Under the pieces are notes generated by a model, which saw nothing but the letters and a program-made list of their open reading frames with translations, had not been told where the DNA came from and searched no databases. DNA of 64,000 bases from Marinomonas sp. SBI8L (lineage in GTDB: Bacteria > Pseudomonadota > Gammaproteobacteria > Pseudomonadales > Marinomonadaceae). Each line of letters begins with the position of its first letter. Within the stretch, counting starts at the first letter, position 1. The stretch covers positions 223,624 to 287,623 of the forward strand of contig NZ_JSEO01000007.1 in the NCBI RefSeq assembly GCF_001624705.1, given 5' to 3'. The translations under genes were made by a program, and so were the position numbers. Below are positions 9,791 to 19,626 of this stretch, piece by piece.

Positions 9791-10444
9791 GTGTTTAAGC
9801 CAGTTCTGTTATTCGCATTAGTGTCATCTAGCGCATTTTCTCAAACGATTGAGAGGCGCATTGTTGATATCGTTTATGGTGACAAGGTGATAAGAACAAC
9901 GCATCAGGTTGTTCTAGATACTGAGCTTGAGGTTGATGTCATTCCTGCGGAAGAAACCAAACCAGAAGTTGCTACAAATGTGGTTATTACGGCTAATGAT
10001 GATCGTTTGTCTTATTTAGAAACAAATAGGGCAGCGATACGAGAACAGGAAATCTATTCGGAAGTAAATCGACGAACGCGAGATGCACCTTATACCGTAT
10101 TGTTTACTGGCTATATTCCGCCAGAAATTCAGAAAAAAAGAATGGCTATGATGCCTGAGGTTGGTTTGTTTGGTGACCAGAAAGATAAGCTGCTAAATAA
10201 TCAAGGTGATATTACGCAGGAAATTGGCCTACCAACAACTAAGGATAACAGTCTTAATGTTGGGCAGTTCTCCAGTATGTCTGATAAAGAACAAAGTGCT
10301 AGAGGGAAAACAGGTTCTAATCAGGGTGAGGTGGACTCAGGTTTGAACAACTTTATTAATGGTACGAGTGGCAACGCTAGTGAGCAAACACCTGATGCTG
10401 AGCCTAGTAATGATGAAATGCTTGAGAAACTTATTGGAGGCTAG
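9791..10444 (+). CDS. secreted protein of unknown function
   Basis: I do not recognise the family. The GTG at 9791 with GAGGG five bases upstream is the best start. It gives 217 residues beginning with a clean signal peptide (hydrophobic core at about 4-14, likely cleavage after SSAFS). The rest is polar and low in cysteine. The middle contains RDAPYTVLFTGYIPPEIQKK. The last 80 residues are rich in Asn, Ser, Gly, Asp and Glu and look disordered. A TTG 15 bases further upstream is also in frame but leaves no room for the ribosome site. The protein is likely periplasmic. The gene is monocistronic between two terminators, so context gives no clue to function. Confidence 0.65.
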   Translation: MFKPVLLFALVSSSAFSQTIERRIVDIVYGDKVIRTTHQVVLDTELEVDVIPAEETKPEVATNVVITANDDRLSYLETNRAAIREQEIYSEVNRRTRDAPYTVLFTGYIPPEIQKKRMAMMPEVGLFGDQKDKLLNNQGDITQEIGLPTTKDNSLNVGQFSSMSDKEQSARGKTGSNQGEVDSGLNNFINGTSGNASEQTPDAEPSNDEMLEKLIGG

Positions 10445-10480
10445 TTTAGCTTTAGTCAGATTCTTATAATTATTAAGATT

Positions 10481-10515
10481 AAAAAAATGCCAACATCAAA
10501 TGTTGGCATTTTTGT
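10481..10515. terminator. bidirectional intrinsic terminator
   Basis: Ten-base-pair stem AATGCCAACA/TGTTGGCATT with loop TCAAA, A-rich before and T-rich after. It serves the plus-strand secreted protein gene and the convergent protease gene. Confidence 0.88.
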
Positions 10516-10541
10516 TTTGAGTTAAAAGTAGTTGTGCTTAC

Positions 10542-13484
10542 TTATTTAAGCTCTATGCTATTCGCGGAAACTTCTAACCAATCTTCTTTAAGGTTTTCAT
10601 TGAGAAGAGGCTTATTGTGAACCAAGATGCTAGGTGCTTCGCCAGATAGAATTTGTTGCGAAACGAATTCGCTAAATTCTTCTTGAGTAATGTCGGACAT
10701 GACCTGAATAAACTTTTCACGACGATGGAAGTCTTGCTCTGGTTTGGCTATCTCGCTCCAAAAACGCCCTGTGTCTTCACCAAGCTCTTTTTGTTTACGT
10801 TTTAGCTGAACCAAAATGTTATTGCGGATTTGCTCAAATTCTGGCGCGCTTAGTTCGCAGATTCTCTGCAAGTCTTGGCTAATAAAGTTCTCAATTTCTT
10901 CAACAATTTCAGGGCTTTCATGATCTGGTGATTGCACTGTAAAGCCGATAGCAGGCACATCTGCCTTGGTTAAATTATGAGTGCTAACAATATAGCCTAG
11001 TTGTTTTTCCGTTCTGAGTTGGCCAAAGAAACGGCTACCAATAGCTTGTTTCAATAAAGCAAAGTTAGCCTTCTCTGTGAGGTTGTTTTCTTTCTCACCA
11101 GATAAAACATAAAGAATGGCGTTGTCTTGGCTTGTTGTCTCTACCTTGAACGCATTGCGGCTTCGGTTGTTAAGTAGTTGACGCTTAATTTGCTTGGCTG
11201 TTGATGGTTGAAGTTTTTCTTCATATTGCTCTGTAAGGGTCTTAGCAAGTGCTAGTGTTTGCTCTTCTTTGATGTTGCCATTGCTGAACCCTACAATATT
11301 GTATTGGGAGAGGGCGAGGTTTTTGAAGTTCACAAGATCATCAAAATGGATGTCATCTAATGTCGCTAACATGTCTGAAATAGTGTGGCTGTCTTCAATT
11401 AATAGCTCGGATAAGCGCCAGAGTGCAACAGAGTATGCATTTGCGTGCTTACTGTTAAGTAGGTCTTTTCTTAGTTGTTGTTTGGCAATTTCAAACCTAT
11501 CTGCTTGAGGTTCAAGCTCATTGATTTGTTTCATAAGCCATAATAAATACTGGTTTTGTTTGTCGTTATAGCCCGCTGTAATTAGGGTTAAGCCATTGAT
11601 GTGTGAATAAATATTGTAATTCAAGTTAGCATTGTATGGCAGGTAGGTAGCTTCACTTAAAGCGTCATTAAGTAGACGAGCCCAAAGTTTATTTAAGACG
11701 TACTGCTTGTTGTTGTCTGAGGCGCCTGGGTAACGTACTGCTAGATAGTTGCTGCTTTTGGGTTTGTCGAAGCGGTTGTCTGATCTATGCCAAAAGCTAA
11801 CCCCTTGTGATTGGTAAATGCGTTTTGGTACTTCGTCATAAGTATCGATTAAAGCCAATGAGTCTGGAATATAAGTGTTTGCTTCTGGTGCTTTGATTTC
11901 ATCTAGATTAGCTGCGTGATCAAGCTTGCTAATAAACTCATCAGATAGGTTCAAATTGGTGTATTGGCTATGGTACCAAGGCTCTTCTTGCCAGTTGGTT
12001 TTGCCACTTGCCCAATGTGAGGGTACATCACCTTTGGTAGCTAACTGGATAAGCATGTTGTTTGGATTAAGGTGTTGAGCTAAAGCTTTTACTTCGTCTG
12101 GGTTTGCTGATTCAGAAATCTGGAAGGCGTTTAAAACATCCTCAGCTGGTGTATCAAGTAGCTGGCTAGCGAGCGTTCTTGATAACTGAATTGGGCTTAT
12201 GTAACTGTGATAGTTAAAACCAAGTTGTGATAGGGCCTTCTCTTCTTCTATATAGGCCAGGTTAATCTCATTGTTTTTAATTTTATTGATGTTTGAGAAG
12301 GTGGCGAATATCACATCATCAATTGCTTTGACTCCATCGTCAGTCAGCTTGATACGAATGCTAAAGCTTTGTTCCTTGATATAGTCTGTTCCTAACCCAG
12401 CGCTAAGGCTTCTTATCCAGCCGTTACCTTTGAGATAGCTATGTAATGAGCCTTGGCTTTCTTGGCCTAAAAGGTAGCTTAGATAGCGTGTTGGTTGATC
12501 TTTATAGCGACCATTTTGTGATGGCAGGAGAAAGTTTAGTGTTAAAGTGTGACCATCCTTTATTGGTTTGATGAACTGTAAGTTTGCTGTGTTAGGTAAA
12601 AGTAAGTTAGGGGTGTCTTGCTTTGTAATACTTTCTGTTTGTGAGGTTTGTTGCTCTGCAATTGGGCCGAAATAGTGTTTTGCTAGAGCCTCAAGCTCAT
12701 CTAAGGGAAGGTTGGCGACCAAGGATAGAGTCATGTTTTGAGCGAAATAATGAGTTTGGTAGCAATTGATTAGCTGCTCTCTCAATGAGGCTTCAGGTAA
12801 GTCTTTTAATGTGTCTAGATTACCCACACTGAAGTGATTGCTTGGGTGGTGTGGGTTAAACAAGGTTTTAAAAGCTTGGTTGTTTCGTCGTGCGTCATCG
12901 TTTAGCTTTGCAGTGTACTCTGAGTGAACGGCTTTTCTTTCTCTTTGTGTATATTCTTCACTAAAAAGTGGTGCAATGAAAAATTGTGAAAAACGATCTA
13001 ATGCCCCTTCATAACCTTCGTCTTGAATATCAAAAAAGTAATTGGTGTGATTTGCTGCTGTATAGGCATTATTTGAACCACCAAACTTATTTATGTAAGT
13101 CTTATACTCAGCTGCATCTGGGTATTTCTCTGTTCCTAAAAAGAGCATATGCTCCAAAAAGTGTGTGAGACCTTCTTGTCCTTCTGGGTTGTCATTTGCA
13201 CCCACACCAACTGCAAGTGCAGCAGAAGACTTCTCGGCTTTGGCATCAGAGGCGAGAATAACCTTTAAGCCATTGCTAAGCTCAAGGTAGCGATATTGGT
13301 TGTTATCACTTTGGCTTTGTTTAATTTGAATCATACTTGTGTTGTTGGCTTCTAAATTGGTTGTGTGATGTGAAGAGGCTATTGCCATACCAGAAGAAAG
13401 GGTAAGCAATGCTATAAGAGTCTGAAAAGATTTAACTGAACTGACTTGTAAGTGTTTGGTGAAGCAGCTTGTAAATAAGGACAT
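10542..13484 (-). CDS. M16-family zinc metalloprotease, pitrilysin/protease III-like
   Basis: Large periplasmic insulinase-type peptidase, expected to degrade small proteins and peptides. The inverted zinc motif HFLEH lies at H108-E111-H112, within the family signature LTHFLEHMLFLGT. Three or four M16 repeats fill the 980 residues, similar in length to E. coli Ptr (about 960). The N-terminus has a hydrophobic segment ending at GMAIAS (about residue 32) that can act as a signal peptide, after a rather long N-region. The ATG at 13484 is preferred over a TTG 15 bases upstream; neither has a clear Shine-Dalgarno. It is a lone gene, not next to recBCD as in E. coli, so I leave the symbol empty. 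Confidence 0.88.
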   Translation of the reverse strand: MSLFTSCFTKHLQVSSVKSFQTLIALLTLSSGMAIASSHHTTNLEANNTSMIQIKQSQSDNNQYRYLELSNGLKVILASDAKAEKSSAALAVGVGANDNPEGQEGLTHFLEHMLFLGTEKYPDAAEYKTYINKFGGSNNAYTAANHTNYFFDIQDEGYEGALDRFSQFFIAPLFSEEYTQRERKAVHSEYTAKLNDDARRNNQAFKTLFNPHHPSNHFSVGNLDTLKDLPEASLREQLINCYQTHYFAQNMTLSLVANLPLDELEALAKHYFGPIAEQQTSQTESITKQDTPNLLLPNTANLQFIKPIKDGHTLTLNFLLPSQNGRYKDQPTRYLSYLLGQESQGSLHSYLKGNGWIRSLSAGLGTDYIKEQSFSIRIKLTDDGVKAIDDVIFATFSNINKIKNNEINLAYIEEEKALSQLGFNYHSYISPIQLSRTLASQLLDTPAEDVLNAFQISESANPDEVKALAQHLNPNNMLIQLATKGDVPSHWASGKTNWQEEPWYHSQYTNLNLSDEFISKLDHAANLDEIKAPEANTYIPDSLALIDTYDEVPKRIYQSQGVSFWHRSDNRFDKPKSSNYLAVRYPGASDNNKQYVLNKLWARLLNDALSEATYLPYNANLNYNIYSHINGLTLITAGYNDKQNQYLLWLMKQINELEPQADRFEIAKQQLRKDLLNSKHANAYSVALWRLSELLIEDSHTISDMLATLDDIHFDDLVNFKNLALSQYNIVGFSNGNIKEEQTLALAKTLTEQYEEKLQPSTAKQIKRQLLNNRSRNAFKVETTSQDNAILYVLSGEKENNLTEKANFALLKQAIGSRFFGQLRTEKQLGYIVSTHNLTKADVPAIGFTVQSPDHESPEIVEEIENFISQDLQRICELSAPEFEQIRNNILVQLKRKQKELGEDTGRFWSEIAKPEQDFHRREKFIQVMSDITQEEFSEFVSQQILSGEAPSILVHNKPLLNENLKEDWLEVSANSIELK

Positions 13485-13576
13485 AAAATGCAAATTCAAA
13501 AAATGATTTCACATACTAACAGCAGGTTATTTTTAAGTGCAAAGTATTTTTAGTCCCATTTTTAAAGGGTTAGAAC

Positions 13577-13608
13577 AAAAAAAGAGAGACAGCGCTCTCT
13601 TTTTTTGT
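13577..13608 (-). terminator. intrinsic terminator of the deaminase-ubiG-yciK group
   Basis: Stem AAAGAGAG/CTCTCTTT around loop ACAGCG with T-runs on both sides. It follows the stop of yciK on the minus strand by 17 bases. Confidence 0.8.
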
Positions 13609-13624
13609 GTGAAAAAATTAGCAT

Positions 13625-14389
13625 TTAATTGCTAGGTTTTTCCTTTTTTTCTTGCGCGTCAATGGATTGACCGTTTACATCTTTGCTGTCGTCACCCATC
13701 AAATATAGGTAAAGAGGCATGATATCTTCAGGAGATGCGATTGTGTTTGGATCTTCTGCAGGGTACGCGCGACTGCGCATAGTTGTACTTGTTGCGCCCG
13801 GATTAATTGCATTAACTCGGATTTCAGTTGTGTTTTCGAGTTCTTCTGCCAGTAACTGCATCATAGACTCAGTAGCAAATTTGGAGATTGAATAAGCGCC
13901 CCAATAAGCTCTCGCCTTGCGGCCAACGCTTGATGTTGTAAATACAATAGAGCCGGCTTTGGATTTTTCCATTAAGGGCATAACTGCCTGAGTCAGCATA
14001 AATTGGCTTGTTACATTAACACGTAAAACTTGCTCGAATGTACTTGCTTCATAATTTGCTAAGGCTGTTCTATCGCCTAAAATGCTGGCGTTATGAAGTA
14101 GTCCATCTAGATGGCCAAACTCAGTTTCTATGATGTTTGCTAAATCGGTATAATCATGTTCACTTGAGCCATCCAAATTAAGAGGGACGATAGCTGCTTG
14201 GGGATAACCAAGGTTTTCTATTTCATCATAAACAGCTTCAAGTTTTTTTGTTGTACGGCCCAGTAAAATGACTGTGGCGCCATGCTTGGCGTAGTTAATG
14301 GCAGCAACTCTGCCGATACCGTCGCCAGCTCCTGTGACAAGGATAACCTTGTCTTTTAGTAAATCGTTTGGCGCTTGATAATCTAACAT
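13625..14389 (-). CDS. yciK: short-chain dehydrogenase YciK-like
   Basis: Classical SDR oxidoreductase of 254 residues, very similar in pattern to E. coli YciK. The nucleotide-binding TGAGDGIG is at 19-26. The catalytic residues are Ser153 (TTSSVGR) and Tyr166-x3-Lys170 (YSISK). Family features near the C-terminus are INPGATST and EDIMPLYLYLMGDDS. The natural substrate is not known. It lies 33 bases downstream of ubiG on the same strand. In Pseudomonas a phosphatase gene (mupP) sits between ubiG and yciK; here they are directly adjacent. Terminated at 13577-13608. Confidence 0.88.
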   Translation of the reverse strand: MLDYQAPNDLLKDKVILVTGAGDGIGRVAAINYAKHGATVILLGRTTKKLEAVYDEIENLGYPQAAIVPLNLDGSSEHDYTDLANIIETEFGHLDGLLHNASILGDRTALANYEASTFEQVLRVNVTSQFMLTQAVMPLMEKSKAGSIVFTTSSVGRKARAYWGAYSISKFATESMMQLLAEELENTTEIRVNAINPGATSTTMRSRAYPAEDPNTIASPEDIMPLYLYLMGDDSKDVNGQSIDAQEKKEKPSN

Positions 14390-14422
14390 ATAAATTCCTT
14401 TGAATATCTGTGTTAAAGCGGG

Positions 14423-15145
14423 TTAGTTATCTGCTTTGATGGTATGCATTAGATAGTTAACCGAGACATCTTTTTCAGTTAGTCGATAGTGTTTGGTGAT
14501 TGGGTTGTAAGTCATGCCTGTTAGGTCTTGAACTTCAAGTCCTGCAAGACGTGCATAATTACTAAGCTCGGCCGGTTGGATGAATTTGGCATAGTCATGC
14601 GTGCCTTTTGGTAGCATATTAAGAATGTACTCAGCCCCAACGACTGCAAATAAGTAGGCTTTAGGATTGCGGTTAATAGTCGAAAAGAATACCTGGCCGC
14701 CTGGTTTTACTAATTTATAACAAGCTCGGATAATAGATGCAGGATCTGGAACATGCTCAAGCATTTCTAAGCATGTGACAACGTCATACTGCCCAGCTTC
14801 GCGTTCAGCTATCTCTTCAGCCGTAATGCGTTCGTAATCAATGTCTAGCTTACTTTCTAATTTATGGAGTCTAGCAACACCTAGCGGTGCTTCACCCATG
14901 TCAATGCCTTTTACATTGGCACCTCTTTGGGCCATAGACTCGGATAAAATGCCGCCGCCACAGCCTATGTCGATAACCTTTTTGCCCGCAAGCGGTGCTC
15001 GTTCATCAATATAGTTGGTGCGTAATGGGTTGATGTCATGAAGAGGTTTGAATTCACTCTCTTTATCCCACCAACGGCTTGCTAAAGCTTCAAATTTTGC
15101 AATTTCAGCTGTATCTACATTGTTTTGATTTGCGTCGCTGTTCAT
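14423..15145 (-). CDS. ubiG: bifunctional 3-demethylubiquinol / 2-polyprenyl-6-hydroxyphenol O-methyltransferase
   Basis: SAM-dependent methyltransferase carrying out both O-methylations of ubiquinone synthesis. The 240-residue protein opens with the family region [19 protein letters not shown]. It has the SAM-binding motif VIDIGCGGG at 57-65, and later [11 protein letters not shown] and [13 protein letters not shown], all typical of UbiG. It is followed by yciK and preceded at 90 bases by the amidohydrolase gene, so the three may be co-transcribed. Confidence 0.95.
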   Translation of the reverse strand: MNSDANQNNVDTAEIAKFEALASRWWDKESEFKPLHDINPLRTNYIDERAPLAGKKVIDIGCGGGILSESMAQRGANVKGIDMGEAPLGVARLHKLESKLDIDYERITAEEIAEREAGQYDVVTCLEMLEHVPDPASIIRACYKLVKPGGQVFFSTINRNPKAYLFAVVGAEYILNMLPKGTHDYAKFIQPAELSNYARLAGLEVQDLTGMTYNPITKHYRLTEKDVSVNYLMHTIKADN

Positions 15146-15234
15146 TAAAAAATTCCAATCGAGAAAGGGTTAAATCAATTTTGTTTGCAGGGCTTAGGCT
15201 CATTTTATCACTTGGCTGCCGCTGTCTACTATTG

Positions 15235-16566
15235 TTAGGGTGCTAATTTTTCTTGCCAATGCAAAACATCCTGCTTGAGCTTATCGCAATCTAGCGTTGT
15301 TAATTTTTTATCTTTTAATAGGGCGTTGCCTGCAACCCAAACATGGCTGACCTGGTCTCGGTTTGCCGTGTAAATAAGTTGTGAAATGGGGTTGTAGACG
15401 GGTAAGTTTGCCAGTTCATTTAATGCTGTTGCACAAAGGTCTGCTTGTTTGCCAATCTCTATGCTGCCGACTATGTCATCAATGCCCATGCATTTTGCAC
15501 CTTCAAGGGTTGCCATGCGTAATGTGCTTGCAGCATTTAATTCTGTTGCATCATTAGCAACGGCTTTAGCTAGCATGGAGGCGCAACGCATCTCGCCCAT
15601 CATATCTAAATCATTATTGCTTGCTGCGCCGTCCGTACCTAACGCTAATGTGATATCTCTTGCTCTTAATGAACTGACAGGGCAGAAGCCGCTAGCAAGT
15701 TTTAGGTTAGATTCAGGGCAGTGGACAACTTTAATATCTCTTTCGGCTATCAGGTCCATTTCATGTTCTGTTAACTGAGTCATATGCACGGCTTGTAGTT
15801 TACTTGTTAGCATGCCAACTCGATCTATTCTGGCAATAGGACGACAGTAGTATTGCTCAAGAGAGTTGCTTATCTCTTCTGCTGTCTCATGTATGTGCAT
15901 TTGTATCATACAGTCTAGGTCATTCGCTTTAGTTACTACCTTACTTAATTCAGCATCATTAAGTGCATAAGGTGAGTGAGGGCCTAATATACTGTTTACT
16001 AACGGACTAGATTTGAATTTATGAAAGCTATCTTCTGCTTGTGCTAAATATTCATCAACGTGATTTGCCCAGCTTGTTTTTATATTCAATATGGTCGGGC
16101 AAAGCTGTGCTCTAATCCCTATTTTTTGAGCGCTGCTGCCAACATCGTGACTGAAAAAGTAATTGTCACTGAAGCAAGTCGTACCACCTCGAATCATTTC
16201 TGCTATTGCTAACTCGCTCCCAACACGAGTGAATTCCGCGCTTAACCAGCGACTTTCATTTGGCCAAATGTGATCTTCTAGCCAAGCCATCAGAGGGAGG
16301 TCATCCGCATAGCCGCGAAACAAGGTCATTGCTGCATGTCCGTGGGCATTTATATAGCCAGGAGTGACTATATGCTCATCTAGATGGTAGGTGTTTTCTG
16401 CTTGGTATTTTTGTCTGGCTTGTGTTTGGGGAAGTAAGTCCACAATTATCCCTTGATCCACCACAATTGTGTGGTCGATAAGTGGTTCATCTATATTAAC
16501 CCTAGCAATCCACTTGGCGTGAATTAGGGTGTCTACAGATTGCTTTTGTTGTGGGCTGGTTAGCAT
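15235..16566 (-). CDS. 5-methylthioadenosine/S-adenosylhomocysteine deaminase-like amidohydrolase (TRZ/ATZ family)
   Basis: Zinc amidohydrolase of 443 residues predicted to deaminate methylthioadenosine or S-adenosylhomocysteine. Metal ligands are the HxH at H75-H77 (NAHGHAAM), a histidine in MHIHETAEE, and the aspartate in GTDGAASNNDLDM. The neighbourhood equals that of the P. aeruginosa methylthioadenosine deaminase PA3170: divergent from gyrA and upstream of ubiG. Disposal of these thio-nucleosides fits with SAM use by UbiG next door and by spermidine synthase elsewhere in the window. The mtnA gene that adjoins gyrA in Pseudomonas is absent here. The exact substrate is inferred from the family. 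Confidence 0.85.
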   Translation of the reverse strand: MLTSPQQKQSVDTLIHAKWIARVNIDEPLIDHTIVVDQGIIVDLLPQTQARQKYQAENTYHLDEHIVTPGYINAHGHAAMTLFRGYADDLPLMAWLEDHIWPNESRWLSAEFTRVGSELAIAEMIRGGTTCFSDNYFFSHDVGSSAQKIGIRAQLCPTILNIKTSWANHVDEYLAQAEDSFHKFKSSPLVNSILGPHSPYALNDAELSKVVTKANDLDCMIQMHIHETAEEISNSLEQYYCRPIARIDRVGMLTSKLQAVHMTQLTEHEMDLIAERDIKVVHCPESNLKLASGFCPVSSLRARDITLALGTDGAASNNDLDMMGEMRCASMLAKAVANDATELNAASTLRMATLEGAKCMGIDDIVGSIEIGKQADLCATALNELANLPVYNPISQLIYTANRDQVSHVWVAGNALLKDKKLTTLDCDKLKQDVLHWQEKLAP

Positions 16567-16833
16567 GCATGCTCCTTAAACTTAATGCTTACATTATAGC
16601 TGCTTCACTGGCTTTTATTCCATTTTAAACTTGGCTTTTGTCTTGTCTTGCCTAGATTTTTTCTTTTTTTGATGATTTTTGTCCCTAGATTATTTCAATC
16701 TTGCGAAGGGGGTGAAAGCAAATGAAAGATGAGAGTGGGAGTTCTGGATTTGCTTGTGCTACAATGCCGCGCTTATAAAAGAACATATCCAGAGAGTCGA
16801 TGTGACTCTAAGGCATAAGGAACGATTGTACCT

Positions 16834-19521
16834 ATGGGTGAATTAGCCAAAGAAATTACTCCCGTCAGTATTGAGAACGAACTGAAAAGCTCTTATTTAG
16901 ATTACGCCATGAGTGTTATTGTTGGCCGAGCTTTGCCTGATGTTCGTGACGGTTTAAAACCTGTCCATCGTCGCGTTTTATTTGCGATGCATGAAGAGAA
17001 AAATGATTGGAATAAAGCATATAAAAAATCGGCTCGTATCGTTGGTAACGTAATTGGTAAGTACCACCCACATGGTGATACTGCCGTTTACGATGCAATT
17101 GTCCGATTGGCTCAGCCTTTCTCCATGCGTTACACCTTGGTTGATGGTCAAGGTAACTTCGGTTCAGTAGATGGTGATAACCCAGCTGCGATGCGTTATA
17201 CCGAAATTCGTATGGAAAAAATTGCTCACAACTTCCTAATGGATCTTGAGAGAGAGACGGTTGACTTTGTACCTAACTATGATGGTACAGAGCATATGCC
17301 TGATGTTATGCCGACTCGAATTCCAGGCCTTTTGGTTAACGGGTCTTCTGGTATTGCGGTTGGTATGGCGACAAATATTCCACCACATAACTTGAGTGAA
17401 GTGATTGATGGTAGTTTGGCGCTTATAGATAATGAAGCGATTACCATTGATGAGCTTATGGAGTTTATCCCAGGCCCTGACTTTCCAACGTCTGCTTTTA
17501 TTAACGGTAGAGCCGGCATTGTCGACGCTTATAAAACAGGTCGTGGCAAAATCTATATGCGTGCTCGTCACCATATTGAACAACTTGAGAAAGGAAATCG
17601 TGAAGCTATTGTTTTCACCGAAATTCCTTACCAGTTAAATAAAGCGCGTGTTATTGAAAAAATTGCAGAACTTGTTAAAGACAAAAAGCTTGAAGGCATT
17701 AGTGAGCTAAGAGATGAGTCCGATAAAGAAGGTATGCGTATTGTTATCGAGCTTCGTCGTGGCGAAAATGCAGATGTAGTCGTTAATAATCTATTTATTC
17801 AAACTCAGTTGCAGGGTGTTTTTGGTATTAACATGGTGGCCTTGGTTGATGGTCGTCCAGAGTTGTTGAACCTGAAACAAGTGCTTGAGTGTTTTGTTAA
17901 GCACAGACGAGAAGTTGTTACTCGTCGTACTATTTTTGAACTTCGTAAAGCACGTGAGCGTGGCCATGTGCTAGAAGGTCTAGCTGTTGCTTTGGCGAAC
18001 ATTGAAGAAATCATCGAGTTAATACGTCAATCGCCAACTTCAGCTGAGGCAAAAGAGAAATTAGTCTCTAAAGCTTGGGCACCAGGTGATGTATCGGCAA
18101 TGTTAGAACGTGCTGGTACTGATGCTTGTCGTCCAGATGATTTACCAGAAGAGTTTGGCTTTAAAAATGGTTCTTACTATCTATCTCCAGTTCAAGCGCA
18201 GGCGATTCTAGATTTACGTTTACACCGCCTGACAGGTCTTGAGCATGAGAAGCTGCAAAACGAATATAAAGCTCTTATTGAACTAATTGCTGAGTTGTTA
18301 CATATCTTGTCATCTCCAGCTCGTTTGATGGAAGTAATCCGAGACGAATTAGTTGAAATCAAAGAGCAGTTTGGTGATGAACGTCGCACTGAGATTTTGA
18401 CATCCCGTCAGGACTTGACGGTTGCTGACTTGATTGATGAAGCGCCAATGGTAGTAACCATCTCTAATACAGGTTACGCCAAATCACAGCCACTAGAAGA
18501 GTACCAAGCTCAAAGACGTGGTGGTCGTGGTAAGTCATCATCTAGCATGAAAGATGAAGATCATATTAGTCATCTATTAGTAACAAGTAGTCACGATACC
18601 ATCATGCTATTTAGTAACTTTGGTAAAGTATACTGGTTGCGTGTATTCGAAATTCCTGTTGCTAGCCGTAATGCGAAAGGTCGTCCGATTATTAACCTTC
18701 TGCCATTGAGTGAAGGTGAGTCGATTTCTGCATTATTGCCTTTGGTTACCCCAGAGAAAACAGATGCTGATGACTCTGAAGTGGATGAGAATGAAGACGC
18801 TGAAAGCTTTATCTTCATGGCGACTGCGAATGGAACCGTGAAGAAGACGGCTATGCAGCATTTCTCTCGTCCTCGTTCAACGGGTCTGATTGCCTTGAGC
18901 TTAGATGAGACCGATGAGCTTGTTGGTGTTGCTATCACAAGCGGTAAAGATGATGTCGTACTTGTCTCTAGTACAGGTAAGACAATACGCTTTAAAGAGT
19001 CTGATGTTAGAGCTATGGGTCGAACAGCGGCTGGTGTTCGCGGTATCAAGCTTGCAGCAGAAGATGCAAAAGTTGTGTCTTTGATCGTGCCAGAAGAAGG
19101 TATGAGCGTACTGACTGCTTGTGTACACGGTTATGGTAAGCGAACACTGATTGATGACTTCCCAGTTTATGGTCGTGGTGGTCAAGGTGTCATTGGTATT
19201 CAGGTATCTGATCGTAATGGCCCAGTTGTTGGGGCTGTCCAGGTTGCTGATGATGATGAGATTATCTTGATTACTGATCAGGGAACCTTAGTACGTACTC
19301 GTGTCAGTGAAGTTTCTTGCCAAGGACGTAATACACAGGGTGTTACCTTGATTCGCTTGACTAATGATGAGCATCTAGTTGGTGTTGTTCGAGTTGTCGA
19401 GGATGATGAAGAGCTAGAAGATGAAGTTGATGGTGAGGTAATTGAGGGTGAGGTGGCAGAAGTAAATGCTGAAACCGCACCTGATGACACGGCTTCAGAT
19501 TCGGGTGAATCTGAACAATGA
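16834..19521 (+). CDS. gyrA: DNA gyrase subunit A
   Basis: A subunit of type II topoisomerase, introducing negative supercoils with GyrB. The catalytic tyrosine is Y122 (MRYTEIRME). The quinolone-resistance region reads [10 protein letters not shown] with Thr83 and Asp87; Thr83 is the natural residue in many non-enteric species, so no resistance mutation is evident. The GyrA box QRRGGRGK, the hallmark that separates GyrA from ParC, is present in the C-terminal beta-pinwheel part. The protein ends in an acidic tail of about 40 residues. The ATG at 16834 follows AAGGAACG. A strong hairpin terminator sits between it and serC. Confidence 0.98.
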   Translation: MGELAKEITPVSIENELKSSYLDYAMSVIVGRALPDVRDGLKPVHRRVLFAMHEEKNDWNKAYKKSARIVGNVIGKYHPHGDTAVYDAIVRLAQPFSMRYTLVDGQGNFGSVDGDNPAAMRYTEIRMEKIAHNFLMDLERETVDFVPNYDGTEHMPDVMPTRIPGLLVNGSSGIAVGMATNIPPHNLSEVIDGSLALIDNEAITIDELMEFIPGPDFPTSAFINGRAGIVDAYKTGRGKIYMRARHHIEQLEKGNREAIVFTEIPYQLNKARVIEKIAELVKDKKLEGISELRDESDKEGMRIVIELRRGENADVVVNNLFIQTQLQGVFGINMVALVDGRPELLNLKQVLECFVKHRREVVTRRTIFELRKARERGHVLEGLAVALANIEEIIELIRQSPTSAEAKEKLVSKAWAPGDVSAMLERAGTDACRPDDLPEEFGFKNGSYYLSPVQAQAILDLRLHRLTGLEHEKLQNEYKALIELIAELLHILSSPARLMEVIRDELVEIKEQFGDERRTEILTSRQDLTVADLIDEAPMVVTISNTGYAKSQPLEEYQAQRRGGRGKSSSSMKDEDHISHLLVTSSHDTIMLFSNFGKVYWLRVFEIPVASRNAKGRPIINLLPLSEGESISALLPLVTPEKTDADDSEVDENEDAESFIFMATANGTVKKTAMQHFSRPRSTGLIALSLDETDELVGVAITSGKDDVVLVSSTGKTIRFKESDVRAMGRTAAGVRGIKLAAEDAKVVSLIVPEEGMSVLTACVHGYGKRTLIDDFPVYGRGGQGVIGIQVSDRNGPVVGAVQVADDDEIILITDQGTLVRTRVSEVSCQGRNTQGVTLIRLTNDEHLVGVVRVVEDDEELEDEVDGEVIEGEVAEVNAETAPDDTASDSGESEQ

Positions 19522-19551
19522 TAGTGTGTCTCATTAGTTAGTGTATCTAAG

Positions 19552-19591
19552 CAAGGGCGCCTTATTTTGATAATGCGCCCTTGTGTTTTTT
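19552..19591 (+). terminator. intrinsic terminator between gyrA and serC
   Basis: Nine-base-pair stem CAAGGGCGC/GCGCCCTTG with a 14-base loop, then TGTTTTTT. It suggests that gyrA is largely its own transcription unit and that serC onward needs its own promoter or readthrough. Confidence 0.8.
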
Positions 19592-19626
19592 GGTGGTTTT
19601 AGTTTTTAAGAAGGGTTTTTAGCGTC

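Noticed and set aside
18591-19049. 152-codon minus-strand frame inside gyrA
   Set aside because: Serine-rich translation of the complementary strand of a strongly conserved gene; a typical shadow frame.
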